64,000 nucleotides of DNA from Lineus longissimus (lineage: Eukaryota > Nemertea > Pilidiophora > Heteronemertea > Lineidae). Each line of letters starts with the position of its first letter. The stretch's first letter is position 1. The notes beneath the pieces were generated by a model that saw only the letters and a program-made list of their open reading frames with translations, made no database searches and was not told the DNA's origin. Positions 23,171 to 34,722 of this stretch are shown here, piece by piece. A program made the translations under genes and the position numbers. The stretch is taken from positions 6,849,501 through 6,913,500 of the forward strand of contig NC_088325.1 of the NCBI RefSeq assembly GCF_910592395.1, written 5' to 3'.

Positions 23171-23699
23171 TACGGCTGTTGTATCCCTGCCAGGGGTGTT
23201 AGTGAATACGCATTAAATGGAACGAAGTACATGTAGTAGAATGTTCACTGCAATCGCCTTGCGACTTTCCGAAAGAACGGTCATCTCTTTACATAACAAT
23301 CGCTGCGCGTAATGTTGGTATCGGCATTGAAGAATGCATGCGGGCCTTTCCAGGAACGATGATTTCCCGGAATGCGTAACTTTGCGGAGATCCTTAGTAA
23401 TAAGGATGGTCTACGGAACGTTTTGTGAATAAAGCGTAACGTAAATCTTACGGTATCGCAGGAGGTCCGTAACTAAAGGTTACGGATGCGCAAGTTACGG
23501 ATCTTTTGTGAATAAGGTCCCAGGTCCCAACCCAATGACAACGCGATATATATCCTTTATATTCTTTATTTCCTCTTGCTTCCTTTTCTCGGTCTATATT
23601 CGACCAGAGCCAAGGCTAATCTCCCTCTCTACAGAAAGTACCCCTTGGTATTCGTTAGATATATGAGATGAGTTCGTGTAGAAGGAGTATAATAAATTT

Positions 23700-24270
23700 C
23701 GCCATAGTTTGCAATATATACACCCGGGAAAAGTATATTAGCCCTGGTGGTGGAGAGGTGATTCATTTTTTGACAGTAGTATTTTTTTGGTGCATAACTA
23801 GAGAGGTGAACTATAGTTGACACAACTTTTATAGAGAGGTGAACTTTCTTCCATTAGATTGACTTCTGAAAGTGAGGAAATGCAATTTAGACCATATTGT
23901 ATAATTCGGCGGACGAAAAGCAAAAACTTATAGACCAGATTAAATTCTGATCCAGTCATTAATCTACCAGATCAAATACATATTTTGCAAATGCCACTAT
24001 AGTTTTCACAAGATAGTTAGATTTGATGTTGCGAATGTCTACTAGAATAAACTTCTGTTCATTTTAATTGTAAAATATGTCACCTTGTTTTAAAAAAATA
24101 GCCTCTGAGCTTGGCGTTGGCCTAAGTTTTACCACCTTTAAAAAACGCCCAATTGCACAGTGGACACGTGTTCTGATTGCTTTCCGTTGGGTCATTAGTG
24201 TGGTTATATATACTTAAAATATGTAATGATTTTGATTAAGCTGATTACCAAATACTTTTTTTCTTTCACT
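23700..24270. repeat. Segmental duplication block (partner at 5842-6900)
   Basis: Collinear with the block downstream of gene A (CAATATATACACCCGGGAA, GGACGAAAAGCAAAAACTTA, GCTTGGCGTTGGCC) but lacks the mariner-like MITE at 6416-6573 and the internal second GGACGAAAAGC segment. It closes the copy B duplication unit. No gene. Confidence 0.7.
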
Positions 24271-24439
24271 ATCTTTTTATTTTCACGAAAATGAAAAGAG
24301 TAAAGAGTTGGTGGTAAAGAGTTGGTGGTTTTATATGAATAGTATACATGTCGTCACCCAATCGAATACATGGTACTAGTCAATGAATTATCATTTAAAG
24401 CATCATTAACGAGCTGGAGGCTTCTGTAGATTGACGTAA

Positions 24440-24573
24440 GGAGTTTTCGAAAATCCCCCAAAACGTCAACGTGAACGCCTATCCCATTGTTCGACATAGT
24501 TATCGCGTAATCGGGAGGTCGAACAGTGGGATAGGCGTTCAAGTTGGCATTTCGGGGGATTTACGAAAACTCC
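24440..24573. mobile_element. Short palindromic MITE, 134 bp
   Basis: Two arms of about 56 bp, starting GGAGTTTTCGAAAATCCCCC and ending in its inverse, share GAACGCCTATCCCA, around a 20-bp centre. A stable hairpin in RNA or single-stranded DNA. Non-coding; no clear target duplication. Confidence 0.6.
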
Positions 24574-25427
24574 CAAAACCTCCACCTCGCGGAGAGTTCA
24601 CTATTTGTAAAGGATTGAATAGACATTGATCGTTGATCGTTGACCGTTGATTAAAAAAACGAATATGCGTGTGCTTTGGACACATCCTCGGCGACATCTA
24701 TCGTCACGCTAGGAAGTATTGGGAGAGAGACGGGACCAATGTACTTAACCGTATGGCAAACAAATAGGTCCCGCATTCCCCCGAAAAACTCCTCAAATAT
24801 CATCAAAACTCCACAAATATCCTTAAAATATCCACAACTATCCAAAACTCCCAAAACTCCCAAAACAAGTAATCTCAAGAAATCTCAGCCTCAGAACCTA
24901 CGTGAAGACAAAGATTCACAGGGGCATGTGCCCCGAGGGTAAGAAGCTGCGCAACCTTAACTTGTGTTGGGCTGCAATTTAGTATCACCATCTTCATTAT
25001 TGTCATTCTGGCCAAGGCCTAAAATCGTCTGTCTAAAAGGAAAAGCGAGGCAATAAATCACACAAAGAGACATATTACAATCTATCAAATAACTGCATCG
25101 GCCAGCATTCACAATAAAAAGCCTGATTAAGATTATGCAATGAACTTTTGGTCCATATTATAGATTATAATGTGTGGTAGACGACATTCCAATACGTTAG
25201 CATTTGTTTAGCTCCCACATACCTCTTATGCAGACTTGTTTAAGCAAATGAGGGCGTAATACCGGGTCGATTAAAATTTAGTTGCAAGATACATTCCCCA
25301 AAGGGGAGAAATTCACATACACACATCACTAATCTGGGGATACGAACAGTGTTAGTTTATCACTGTCCACTATGGTTACCAAAGCGGCTAACAGACGACA
25401 GTAAATAAATTGAGAGCACAGGCAGAT
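24574..25427. other. Spacer without a supported gene
   Basis: Contains a low-complexity stretch of AAACTCCCAAAA-type words near 24780-24865. Open frames here overlap it and show no domain. Confidence 0.35.
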
Positions 25428-25431
25428 TTAA

Positions 25432-25660
25432 GGGTTGACCATATATAGGTACCGCTATTTTAGCTAGAACTTGAAATCATAAAGCTTTTAGAACTCCTTC
25501 AAAAAGTAGTGAATACTTATTTCAAGGGTGGGAGTATGTTCTTTGTTTTCCAGAGAACGGCCTCCTGCCCTTGAAATGAGCATTCAATTCATTTGGGAAG
25601 AGTTCTAATTGCTTTAGGTTTCGGAGGTCAAGCCAAAATGGCGGTACTTCTGGTCAACCC
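25432..25660. mobile_element. TTAA-flanked MITE, 229 bp
   Basis: Inverted ends GGGTTGACCA ... TGGTCAACCC flanked on both sides by TTAA (25428-25431 and 25661-25664). The inner TIR also pairs (GGTACCGC / GCGGTACT). A TTAA duplication points to the piggyBac or Kolobok superfamilies. Non-coding. Confidence 0.7.
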
Positions 25661-25949
25661 TTAAGGTCGATCTATACCCATGCGTGGCGCAAAACTTCCC
25701 AACTTCAACTAGTGATAATTCATTGATAACAATGATTCCAAAAAAATTATGGTACGGTACGTTACGCATGAAGCATCTAAGTGAACTTTCCCCCTAAATA
25801 ACTTGATCATATCTCTGGATTACCCAAAAAATGACTTTTTTGGGAAGGTCAAAAAATCACCTTGATCAATATATGTCAACATGCTATGTCGCATCGAAGC
25901 ACACTCTGTTGGAAAGGACGCAGCCATTCTTACCGCATGTCCGTATAAC

Positions 25950-27762
25950 CGCCGATTATTAAAAAATAATAATAATAATGCATATAATTAACAGTGTATC
26001 AATCAACAATGTCTTATAGAGCGCCAAACTCCAGGTAAACCTGCTCAAGGCGCTACCTCCCCACCAAGAAATGCTTCCTCGAACAGCCAGGATTTTAGGA
26101 GTCGTTTAAAAGCAAGCAGCGCGTCCGCCCCCCTGATGTGCTCCGGTAGGGCATTCCACAACCGGGGACCACATGATGAGAAGCAGCGGTCACCGAATCC
26201 TGTCTTTGTCCGCATACACGCCAATGACGTGTCATTAGATGACATGGTGACACGCCGCCTCTCAACATGTTTGAGGCTCAGGTATGCAGGTGCATAACCC
26301 CGGACCACCTTGAAACACATCAGGAGGACCTTGAAAATGACACGCTGCTTCACCGGGAGCCAGTGAAGAGACCTAAGAACCGGTGAGATGTGGTCATACT
26401 TTCTCGTCCCGGTCAAGATCCTGGCTGCCCGGTTCTGGAGTCTCTGGAGGGGAGCCAGCGCCTTGTCAGGGAGACCGTAGAGAATCCCATTATTGGAGTC
26501 AAGGCGTGACATGACAAAGGCATGGATAAGCCTCTCGATGCTACTTGTGTCGAGAATTTTTTTAATTCGGCTTATCTTATACAAGGCAGCATTTACATTC
26601 TTGCAAATCGCCTTGATTTGCTCCTGCATTGTCATGCCCTCATCCAGCCACACCCCGAGATCCCGAACACTGTTTGACTTTGCAACCCATTGCTGTCCCA
26701 CAGTGATACCTTCCACAGAACCAGTCCTGCGCGACGAAACAAAGTTCAGCATGTCTGTCTTTGGGGCATTCAAGGAAAGTTTGTTCACAACCAGCCACTT
26801 CTCTATGCTGGCAATGCACTGCTCTGTATTCGAGATCGCAATATCTCTCTCATCTCCTGAGCCACAAGGAAAAAAGTTCATGAGCTGGTTATCGTCAGCA
26901 TAAAGTTGAAAAGGCACTTCCCACGACCGCATGATATCCCCAAGGGGTAGAGTATACACAGTGAAAAGTATAGGCCCTAACACAGATCCTTGAGGCACAC
27001 CATAGGAAAGAGGGGACCAAGCCGACTTTGACCCATCGACCACCACACACTGTTCCCGTCCAGTGAGGTAGGAGGAGAACCACTCCAAAGCTTTTCCGGA
27101 AAGGCCAATGCGGCTCGACAGTCTACTGATGAGGATGTGGTGGTCGACAGTATCAAAGGCGGATGACAAGTCGAGCAGAACAAGAGCACCCTCGTTCCCT
27201 ACATCCATGGCCTTGAGGATATCATTGCACACCTTCAAAAGTACAGTCTCAGTGCTATGTCCTTTTCGATATGCTGACTGGTTCACATCGAGCATATTAT
27301 AGCGTGACATGTGTTCATTTAGCCGTGACGCAACAATCCTTTCAATGAGTTTTGAAAGGTAGGCCAGGTTGGAAACCGGGCGGTAGTTGCTGAACACATT
27401 CTTGTCCAAGGAAGGCTTCTTCAACAGTGGTTTGACCATTGCACACTTTAGGTTTGATGATACCTGGCCACACTCAAGAGACTTGTTTACTATATGCGTG
27501 ATGGCAGGCAGCAAAGCGTCCAGGAATTTCTTTAACAACCAGGTTGGCACTGGATCAATCGTGCAGCTTTTAGCCGGCAAGGACAATACCAGTCTTTTGA
27601 TCTCATCCATGGTAGCCGGTCTGAAACAGTCCAGATTGCCAGCCGTTGGCATACTGTGAACACTAGTAACAGGTTCATCACATGAACTGTCCAGCTCGCG
27701 ACGGATTTTTGAAATCTTCTCCAAGAAGAAGTTGCTGAACTCGTTCGCAATAGGTGTATAGC
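25950..27762 (-). mobile_element. 5'-truncated CR1/L2-type LINE
   Basis: Minus-strand non-LTR retrotransposon copy. It has a reverse transcriptase frame, a short 3' UTR and a 3' end of ATT/AAT microsatellite units (about 25955-25978), which is typical for CR1/L2-group elements. The endonuclease and ORF1 are missing; the copy starts near 27762 in the region just before the RT domain, so it is dead on arrival. No clean target duplication. A short inverted pair (GTCCGTATAACCG at 25929, CGGTTATACGGAC at 27830) brackets it and may belong to an older element it landed in. Confidence 0.8.
26045..27724 (-). pseudogene. LINE reverse transcriptase (truncated ORF2)
   Basis: A 559-codon open frame lying entirely in the RT and C-terminal part. 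Motifs in order: NYRPVSNLAYLSKLIERIVA, QSAYRKGHSTETVLL, LLDLSSAFDTVDHHIL (first catalytic Asp), SPLSYGVPQGSVLGPILF and FQLYADDNQL (YADD catalytic box). A CR1/L2-like thumb and C-terminus follow (LHWLPVKQRVIFKVLLMCFK, GDRCFSSCGPRLWNALPEHI). The frame is still uninterrupted, suggesting a young insertion, but without the N-terminal endonuclease it cannot retrotranspose by itself. The first Met is arbitrary; the frame is open upstream to the truncation (NEFSNFFLEK). Confidence 0.85.
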
Positions 27763-28129
27763 ATTTACTCTACATAATTTCTCTATTTCGGAAATTTCGC
27801 AGAAATCTACTTGAAAAACCCAAAATCCTCGGTTATACGGACAAGCTCCAGTCGGTTAACAGCACATTTCCATTTTCAAAATTTGAAAAATATTTTATAA
27901 AAGTGGAGAAAAACTGCTTGACATTTTGAAATTTTATCATTCACGTCAGTTTGTTTACTATTTACAACACGAGCCCACTAGAGTGCGATTTGAAATATTA
28001 TGCGCAAATCAGCGGACCACTCGAGCGCTGACTCTGCCTAGAATCGGCGAACAGAGTCTAGGCAATTATGATTCATTATGTTACCCTCCAATGGGTAGCT
28101 TGGAATGTGCTTGCCTTGGGGAAACCCCT

Positions 28130-28345
28130 TGACTGTAGATCAACCATTTCCTGTTCTATATGGCACCCAACGTAGATTTGCTGGTTTGTATTTCCAGATG
28201 ATACCTCAAACAGATCTTTTAATAGTTTTATATTGATGAACCAGTGAAATCGGTGTTTTTGTAGCCCTACGCCCAATTAAGGGTACAAATTGCGCATATA
28301 CGAGAAACTCCCACTTATCATATCGTTTCGTACAGACCTAACACT
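28130..28345 (-). repeat. Repeat copy, inverted partner of 32935-33520
   Basis: Its reverse complement matches 32935-32966 joined to 33355-33520 (CAATATAAAACTATTAA, AACCAGCAAATC, GCTACAAAAACAC, GAAACGAT, GGGAGTTTC). It therefore shows the state before the hairpin element at 32967-33354 inserted. Non-coding. Confidence 0.65.
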
Positions 28346-30343
28346 TTCTAAGTTCACATTTGGTCATTCATAGTAGCGGGCGGGTGAATATGACTATTAC
28401 GTGTAGGGCTACCAGTCTTTTTATGTACGCGCGCATTACCGTACCTGAGTTCACCAAAGACAGGTTTCAGTCAGCTTTGCTTTGCAGAGAGTTGACAGCA
28501 CGGATGAGAATACTAGGGCTGATGCGAGTTTTGGTCTTTTACGAATGCTTGGCCACGCATGGGAGCGCATCGAGCCCGAAGCTATACTGATAGCTTTGCG
28601 TGTCAGTCGTTTAGTTGTAGAAAACGTAGAGATTAATGACTTGTGAATCGAGGAAGAGGACAATGTAGAAGGTTTATAGTTTTTTTCAGAGCCTGCAGAT
28701 GATTACTGAATTGAATGTAGAAATAATGTAGAAATGCATTACAATCAATAGCGATTTAATCGGTGTTGTTGATTCACTTGCATAGGTGATCCCTAGAATC
28801 ATGTCAGTTGGAGTTGTGCGTTGAATTTGTGGCTCGGATTGTGAAGTGATGGCAAAACGAATATTAGTGCAAGATGCATCAATCTGTTAGTAACGATGTC
28901 TAGTTGTGTCTAATAAGATAAAAAGTGAGCATAAGTGTCCACAATTGTGTGTTTTCACACTTTTGAAAATCAGACCTCGAGGCAGGCTGCAGCTGTGTAC
29001 AATGCTTCTGTACATACCTTTATTGGTGGGATAACAAAATGTCTTCCTATGGCGAGAGTAGAATTTTTTTGTGCGGATTTTGGGAACGTGGTAACTTACG
29101 TACGGGGGTGCACCACGATGCACACGAATTGAGTAAAATATTCGCGTTTTAGTCTCTGACAACACCGTCCGCCATGTTTTCTGCTTGATCACAGGTTTGA
29201 GAAAATTATGCGATGGCATTGGTCAATCGTGTCAAGCAAGTCTTTAAAATAAAGTGTTAAACATTATTTGAATAATAAATATTATTTACTAATGTTAGTT
29301 TTGTCTAAAAAAACTGATTAAAAAGCCATGATTCATTTCGATCTTTGGAGTCGCCTGTGAGCGCTTTCCGAGTGCGTGTGATTTGGGCAGAGGGTATGTC
29401 TTCAGGTGCAAGCTGGGGTCCAGGTGGTAAATTTGTATGTTTCGTATGCGCGTTTGCAGGCAAGATGGACGATTATTCAGGCTGGGAACGATATCGCACA
29501 TGTTGCCGCATCTTTTGTTTTCCGTTCAGCCACTGCAACCGCGACCACGTTTGGAATCTAAATCGGTGAGTTTTTCTACATCATTGAATGTAAAGTAATG
29601 TTTACAGTTCCAACGATGATGAAGCTTATAAACCATAGAAAGTAGTTAAGCTGTTTTGCAAGGAAATATGTTTGTTCATCGCGAGATCTGAGGCTCTTCC
29701 TTTCCAAGCATCCAGCTCGGAGTGGTTCGGCCATGACGGCGTCGCTTCAATCTACACCGTGTTTGTAATACACTAGCCCTACATCATGACATGCACTACA
29801 GCCAGCCATGAACGAACAACAGCCAGCCAGGCTAAAAATGATGGCGCGTCATTCTAATCTAGGCTTTGGTCATGTAACATACTGGTCACTTTCAAATAGG
29901 CCTTGTGTCGTTGTGGCCTGAAGTGGCCCATGATTGATTGAAGAGCAGTGACAGTGTTATTTTCCCAATTTTTTGGCCAGCCGCGGCGCAACCTTTTTGG
30001 CCTGACATGGTCTTAGAAGTGGATGGAAGATCAGTGGCATAGATAACATCACGCCACCACGAAGTACTTCTTTCCAGACTAAAATCGGAGTCGCTAACTG
30101 AAATTGGAGTAATCCCGTAATGCTATAGAGCCTAGGGGCGTAATGCAATCAGTATCAGTAGCTATCAATAGAACCAATAGAACGACACATGTACATATGA
30201 TTCACTAGCATCACTCGCATATAATTTGAACTCGTTATTGCTAAATACGGAATCAAAACTTCCTTGTGGCAAGCATCAGCAGTATAACATCTTTCAGTTC
30301 AGGTTAGCAGGGTACTAACTATAATTTTTCTTATTCTTTGCAG

Positions 30344-31106
30344 TTCTTGTTCATTAAATGTTCATCACTACGACACTACTACAACACTACGATACTAAAT
30401 CAGCCATGCCTCCCAGGAAAGCCACAAAATTATCTAATACTTCTCAATCAGCACAGTCACTCAGGTAAATCATCAATGGGTAGAACTAGTTCAGTAAAAT
30501 GATGCTGTGCTAGTCCCACTTTCGTAAAAAAAGTCCCAGTTTCATATAAAAAGGGTTATATAACTATTAAAGCCTATGTATGAGTATGACGTGTTCTGAG
30601 TGTGGGCCTTTCTTTATTTGGGCTGTGTGAAACGGTCCATTGTGTCATATAAAGGCCTTTGGCTACATTATTCCTGAGCACACCGTGATAAGGCTGAAAG
30701 TAAACCTCTGATTACGCCATTTGTTCTTTTTCTTTGCAGGTTTTTGCAAATCATCATCATTCTTCATTGCCATCATTTCAAAACAAGGTTAGTATTGTGT
30801 TTCAACTGGTACAAATGGTGACACACAGTAAAGTTTATGTATGAGTATGACATTGTCAAAAGACGGCTTAGGCATTCAGATGTGTTCTGAACGGTCCATA
30901 GTGTCATAGGCCAGCGGCTACATTATTCCTGAGCAGTTGATACCGTGGTGGTATTGTTTACTACATTCTACGCCATGAAGGCTGATACAAACCTCTGATC
31001 ATGCCGTTTCTTTTTTTGCAGGTTTTGCTATCTTATGATCATCCTCACAATCATCATTCTTCATTGCCAGTACATTCATATTGTGAACAGTTATGAATGT
31101 ATTTGA
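30344..31106 (+). CDS. Candidate small spliced gene with duplicated mini-exon
   Basis: Three exons join in one phase: 30344-30464 (ATG 30406, donor TCAG|GTAAAT), 30740-30787 (TTTGCAG..AAG|GTTAGT) and 31022-31106 (TTTGCAG..stop TGA). The result is 63 residues: a basic Ser/Thr-rich start (MPPRKATKLSNTSQS) then Ile/His-rich hydrophobic segments. Exons 2 and 3 and the introns before them are tandem duplicates (both encode an ILHCH/ILHCQ core). An AATAAA lies near 31475, and a possible non-coding first exon ends at about 29566 (AAATCG|GTGAGT). I do not recognise the product. A non-coding transcript with a chance frame is an equal possibility. Confidence 0.3.
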
Positions 31107-31499
31107 GAACTGCCACATCATGTGATATCCACAATAATTCAAACCTAGTCAACATAATTATCGCTCATTTGTATAACCCACTCTGCCACCCATTGTCGTC
31201 ATTGAGGTTTCATCATATCATGGTAACTCACAACTTCCATTTTGTCACTTAGTCCTCAATGATACAATGTAGTCACTTACTATGTGCATAGTTAGAAATG
31301 ATATATTATTTTTACCCAAGATCTCATGAATTCACAATCTTGTGAACATTGTATAAGCCAAATGCCTGCCATTGTTGTCATTTTCAAACAGTCATAATAT
31401 CAAATTTGCTCTTACTTGTTAAAAATGAATATGTATATGCAATTATGTTCCTCTCCTTTAACATCAGTAGATTTTAATAAAGCTCAAATCGTTCATATT

Positions 31500-32934
31500 G
31501 ATATCCCATCTTAACTCTTCTTCCTTGAATTCCTCACAATAAATGTACATTGACAAGAACAGCTTCGTGAACCGAAATGATTCTCCATTGATTTAAGTGC
31601 CAAAATTCACAACCTTGCTTGCATCGAACGATCTCGCCAATAGTAGCAAGCAACCTCTATTGCATTGCCCTGAAATGAACATTTCCATGATCAGGAAAAC
31701 TCCCAGACTACAGCCTCTAGATTGTGACTATTACCTGAAGGACACATTTTCCTACAAAAGTGTGGACAATTCTGTCCTGGGCACGAGTCCTCCGTTTCAA
31801 AGAAAAGACAACACCATGAGATAGCCAGGGTGTCTTTCGACTTTCATCCTTCAACTGAGAATGTCTCCTATCCATGCGAATAACTTCTTTTCTTCCCCAG
31901 AAATGACAATTATCACTTTTTAACTAATTGCATGTCACAACCTGTCCACTGCACTTGAAACCATTCTATCCAACAAACTTAAGACAATTTCCCCACAACC
32001 ACTATCATTTATGTCACAACCTGCCCTCGAACTCCACACAAACAATGTCACAACCTGTGGTACATCAATATTCTGTCCCCTATCAAAACCATTCCATCCC
32101 CCAACCTCAAATGAACTTTACTCATACATTTGGACAAAAAATTACCCCCCAAGACTTCACGACTGTGCACTATTATCAGTGTAACGGCCCATAACGCTCT
32201 GCGGAGGAAGTTGCTAAATTCGTTCGACGACTCCATATTGAAAATTTCATCCGAGTCGTCACCACATGACGATTGTGACGAGGTCGCGCAGGTGGTAGAG
32301 TGAATTGGTAAAACATAGTTTTTGGCAAAATAATTTTATTTCGTTTCATTCTCATTTCATCGTATTGATATAAATCAGTGATTTGATAAGACCAATCCAT
32401 TCCCAAGTGAATCACAACCGCCGAAGGGCTTGTTTGTTTTGTAATGTTGATTCTACCCAATGCCCAACTAAAAAGATGTGCAATAAAGAAAGTCCTCAAT
32501 TAAATTGTTTTTATTTTAAAGGACTTTCTTTATTGTTCTTTATGGAAATCTTTGAAGGAAAACTTAGTGAGTCATAGGGCCAGCAGTCAAGACATTGAAA
32601 TCTATTGCGTTCCTGAACATGATCTATGTAATGGACATGGAATATAGAAGCGGCCACACGACCTTTCAATAGAAAATTATTGCAAACGACCTAATGAGCA
32701 TAATGAACTCTCATTAAAATGGTTATGGTTTATCCCACTTTCAAAGGCACAAATTCGAACCTATGACAATACTAGTGGCAGTACTACTTAGCAAGTTGTG
32801 TAATATTCGGGATATGCCGGTAACAGCTCATCCTCCAGAACATGGTTATTACGTCCTGTTCAATTCATCAGCATTCAAATGACTACACATACCCCCTACA
32901 GAAATCGGGACAAATCGGACTCAGAAAATTTGGC
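31500..32934. other. Spacer, no supported gene
   Basis: Holds a His/Pro/Asn-rich open frame (31928-32194) made partly by three TGTCACAACCTG repeats (31933, 32012, 32047). I see no domain, signal peptide or splice context for it. Confidence 0.35.
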
Positions 32935-33520
32935 CTACGCGCATGAAACGATGTGGTAAGCGGGAGTTTCCCGCATCTACCATATTTCCTAAGTTGTGAT
33001 TATCATTGCACATGCTGTGTTGTGTAGCATGTAAAACAGAATAGAAAGATGTGATAACAAGCACTTTACGCAAAGTGTTGCAAAACGTGACTTAAAATGC
33101 TGTTAAAGGAGGCAGACTGTCTGTTATGGTTACATGTGGACACTGTCATGACAGTCCGCTAGGTTTATGGTTTGACGATTGCCGCCAGTCACACAGGTGC
33201 ACAGAGGTAACCACAGCGGACAGTCTGCCGTATATTTTTGCATTTTGAGTCACCTCATAACGCGCTTGTTATCACATCTTCCTATTCTAATGTACATGCT
33301 ACTAAACACAGCCCCTGCAATGATCGACAAGTTGGGCAATTATGGTAGAAATGAGCGCAAATTGTGCCATTAATTAGGCATAGAGCTACAAAAACACTGT
33401 ATCTACTCATTCGGGACAGCTTGATCAATATAAAACTATTAACAGATGTTTTTAAGCCATCGTTTAGAAATACTAACCAGCAAATCCACGTCGCATGCCA
33501 TATGGAAAAGGAAATATTCG
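32935..33520. repeat. Repeat copy split by a hairpin element
   Basis: Outer parts 32935-32966 and 33355-33520 are the inverted partner of 28130-28345. The middle is the hairpin MITE described separately. Confidence 0.6.
32967..33354. mobile_element. Long-hairpin MITE, about 390 bp
   Basis: The two halves are near-complete inverse complements. CATCTACCATA and TATGGTAGAAATG form the ends, GATGTGATAACAAGC at 33048 pairs with GCTTGTTATCACATC at 33266, and GCAGACTGTCTG at 33112 pairs with CGGACAGTCTGC at 33218. The loop is about 40-60 bp. The repeat at 28130-28345 shows the uninterrupted target, which supports the borders to within about 10 bp. Confidence 0.7.
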
Positions 33521-33681
33521 CGGTTGAATATGCCGGCGCTTTAAATTTCTTTGCTGTCGTCTGCTAGTCGCTTTAGTAACCATAGGCGACAGTGATTTGC
33601 TCACACTGTCCGAATTCCCACACTGATCATGACGCAGGGCCATCATGAAATACACCAAAAACTTTCTAGAACGTAATTGAA

Positions 33682-34722
33682 TGAAATGGCCAGGGCCATT
33701 GTGCTCCCCTCATGTGGAGAAAAGATGGATGAAGAGCATGGTATTGTGTCATGTAGTGTTAGGTTTGATGTAGGTCCAAGCAATTACAATTTCCCCAAAA
33801 TGGCCAATTTACAGTAAATTTGACCTCTGTGACCTTGAAAAGTAGGTCAAATCAAAATAGACCCGGGTGACACATTGAATGGTAGTTAGAATTAGATGTA
33901 CCTCTGATATAAAATTGGTGGCAATCGGGCAAGTAATTAAGGAATAATAGCATTTTGAAAAATTTTGGATTTGGCCCCCTCCCTGGAGGCCAAACGGCAA
34001 ATCAGATCGCACCAAACTTCGGTACCTTAGATCACCTGACCAAGGGGTACATGTGTACTTAATTTGTGATCAATAGTCATTGCGGTTAAGAAACTTGCCA
34101 TAGTTACGGCCTGACGGCCAATTTACGCCATTTGACCTCTGTGACCTTGAGAAGTAGGTCAAATTAAAAACCTGTGTGCCATATACTGTATGGTGGTTAG
34201 ATGTACCCATGATATCAAATTGGTGGCAATCGGGCAAGAAGTTAAGGAATAATCACATTTTTAAGGTTTTTGGATTTTGCCCCCTGGTGGTAAAGTGGTG
34301 AATCATATTGGACCGAACTTCGGTCCCTGAGATCACCTGACTAAGGGGTACATGTGTACTAAATTTTGGATCAATAGTCATTGCAGTTTAGAAACTTGCC
34401 ATAGTTACATCCTAACGGCCAATTTTACGCCATTTGGACTCTGTGACCTTGAAAAGTAGGTCAAATCAAAAACCCGTATGATATGTGATGTATCCTTGCT
34501 AGGAGTACCTACCATAAATTTGTTATTGAAAACGGATCATTAATAAGAGACATATCACACTTTTTATGTTTTCATCCAGGTGTCATTACATGGGGAAACG
34601 TGTACCAAGTTTCAAGTCAGTAGCTCCAGTAGTTACGAAACGTGCCCTGCTAACGGACGACGACGACGGACGACGGACGCCACGCCAAAGCAAAAGCTCA
34701 CCTCTCTGAGAGGTGAGCTAAA
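33682..34722. repeat. Dispersed repeat, copy 3 (TGAAATGG...GGTGAGCTAA family)
   Basis: Starts TGAAATGGCCAGGGCCATT and ends with a hairpin CTCACCTCTCTGAGAGGTGAG followed by CTAA. It contains about three 300-bp monomers, each with TGACCTTGAAAAGTAGGTCA or a one-base variant (33827, 34138, 34445), then the GGACGACGACGACGG run. This is the best-preserved copy of the family in the window. Confidence 0.75.

Larger units (their letters stand above)
19778..23521. mobile_element. PIF/Harbinger DNA transposon 1, 3.74 kb
   Basis: Perfect-start terminal inverted repeats GGGACCTTATTCACAAAAG (left from 19778; right, inverse, ending at 23521), followed by subterminal TCCGTAA/TTACGG words repeated many times on both sides. 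Contains the two genes expected of an autonomous PIF/Harbinger element in opposite orientation: a DDE transposase (19982-21351) and a Myb/SANT-like protein (21694-23170). The usual 3-bp duplication is not evident at the borders. It sits in copy B downstream of the tail fragment. Confidence 0.85.

Noticed and set aside
25925-27843. GTCCGTATAACCG / CGGTTATACGGAC pair as TIRs of a 1.9 kb element
   Set aside because: The match is 13-15 bp only, with no target duplication; the LINE between them is explained separately.
32048-32236. Minus-strand NEFSNFLRR reading resembling the start of the LINE RT frame
   Set aside because: Only about 8 residues agree with the LINE at 27.7 kb and no RT motif follows, so similarity may be chance.
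10508-34722. Helitron call for the GGTGAGCTAA repeat family
   Set aside because: The 3' hairpin plus CTAA fits, but there is no 5' TC, the hairpin abuts the end and no Rep/helicase exists; left as unclassified.
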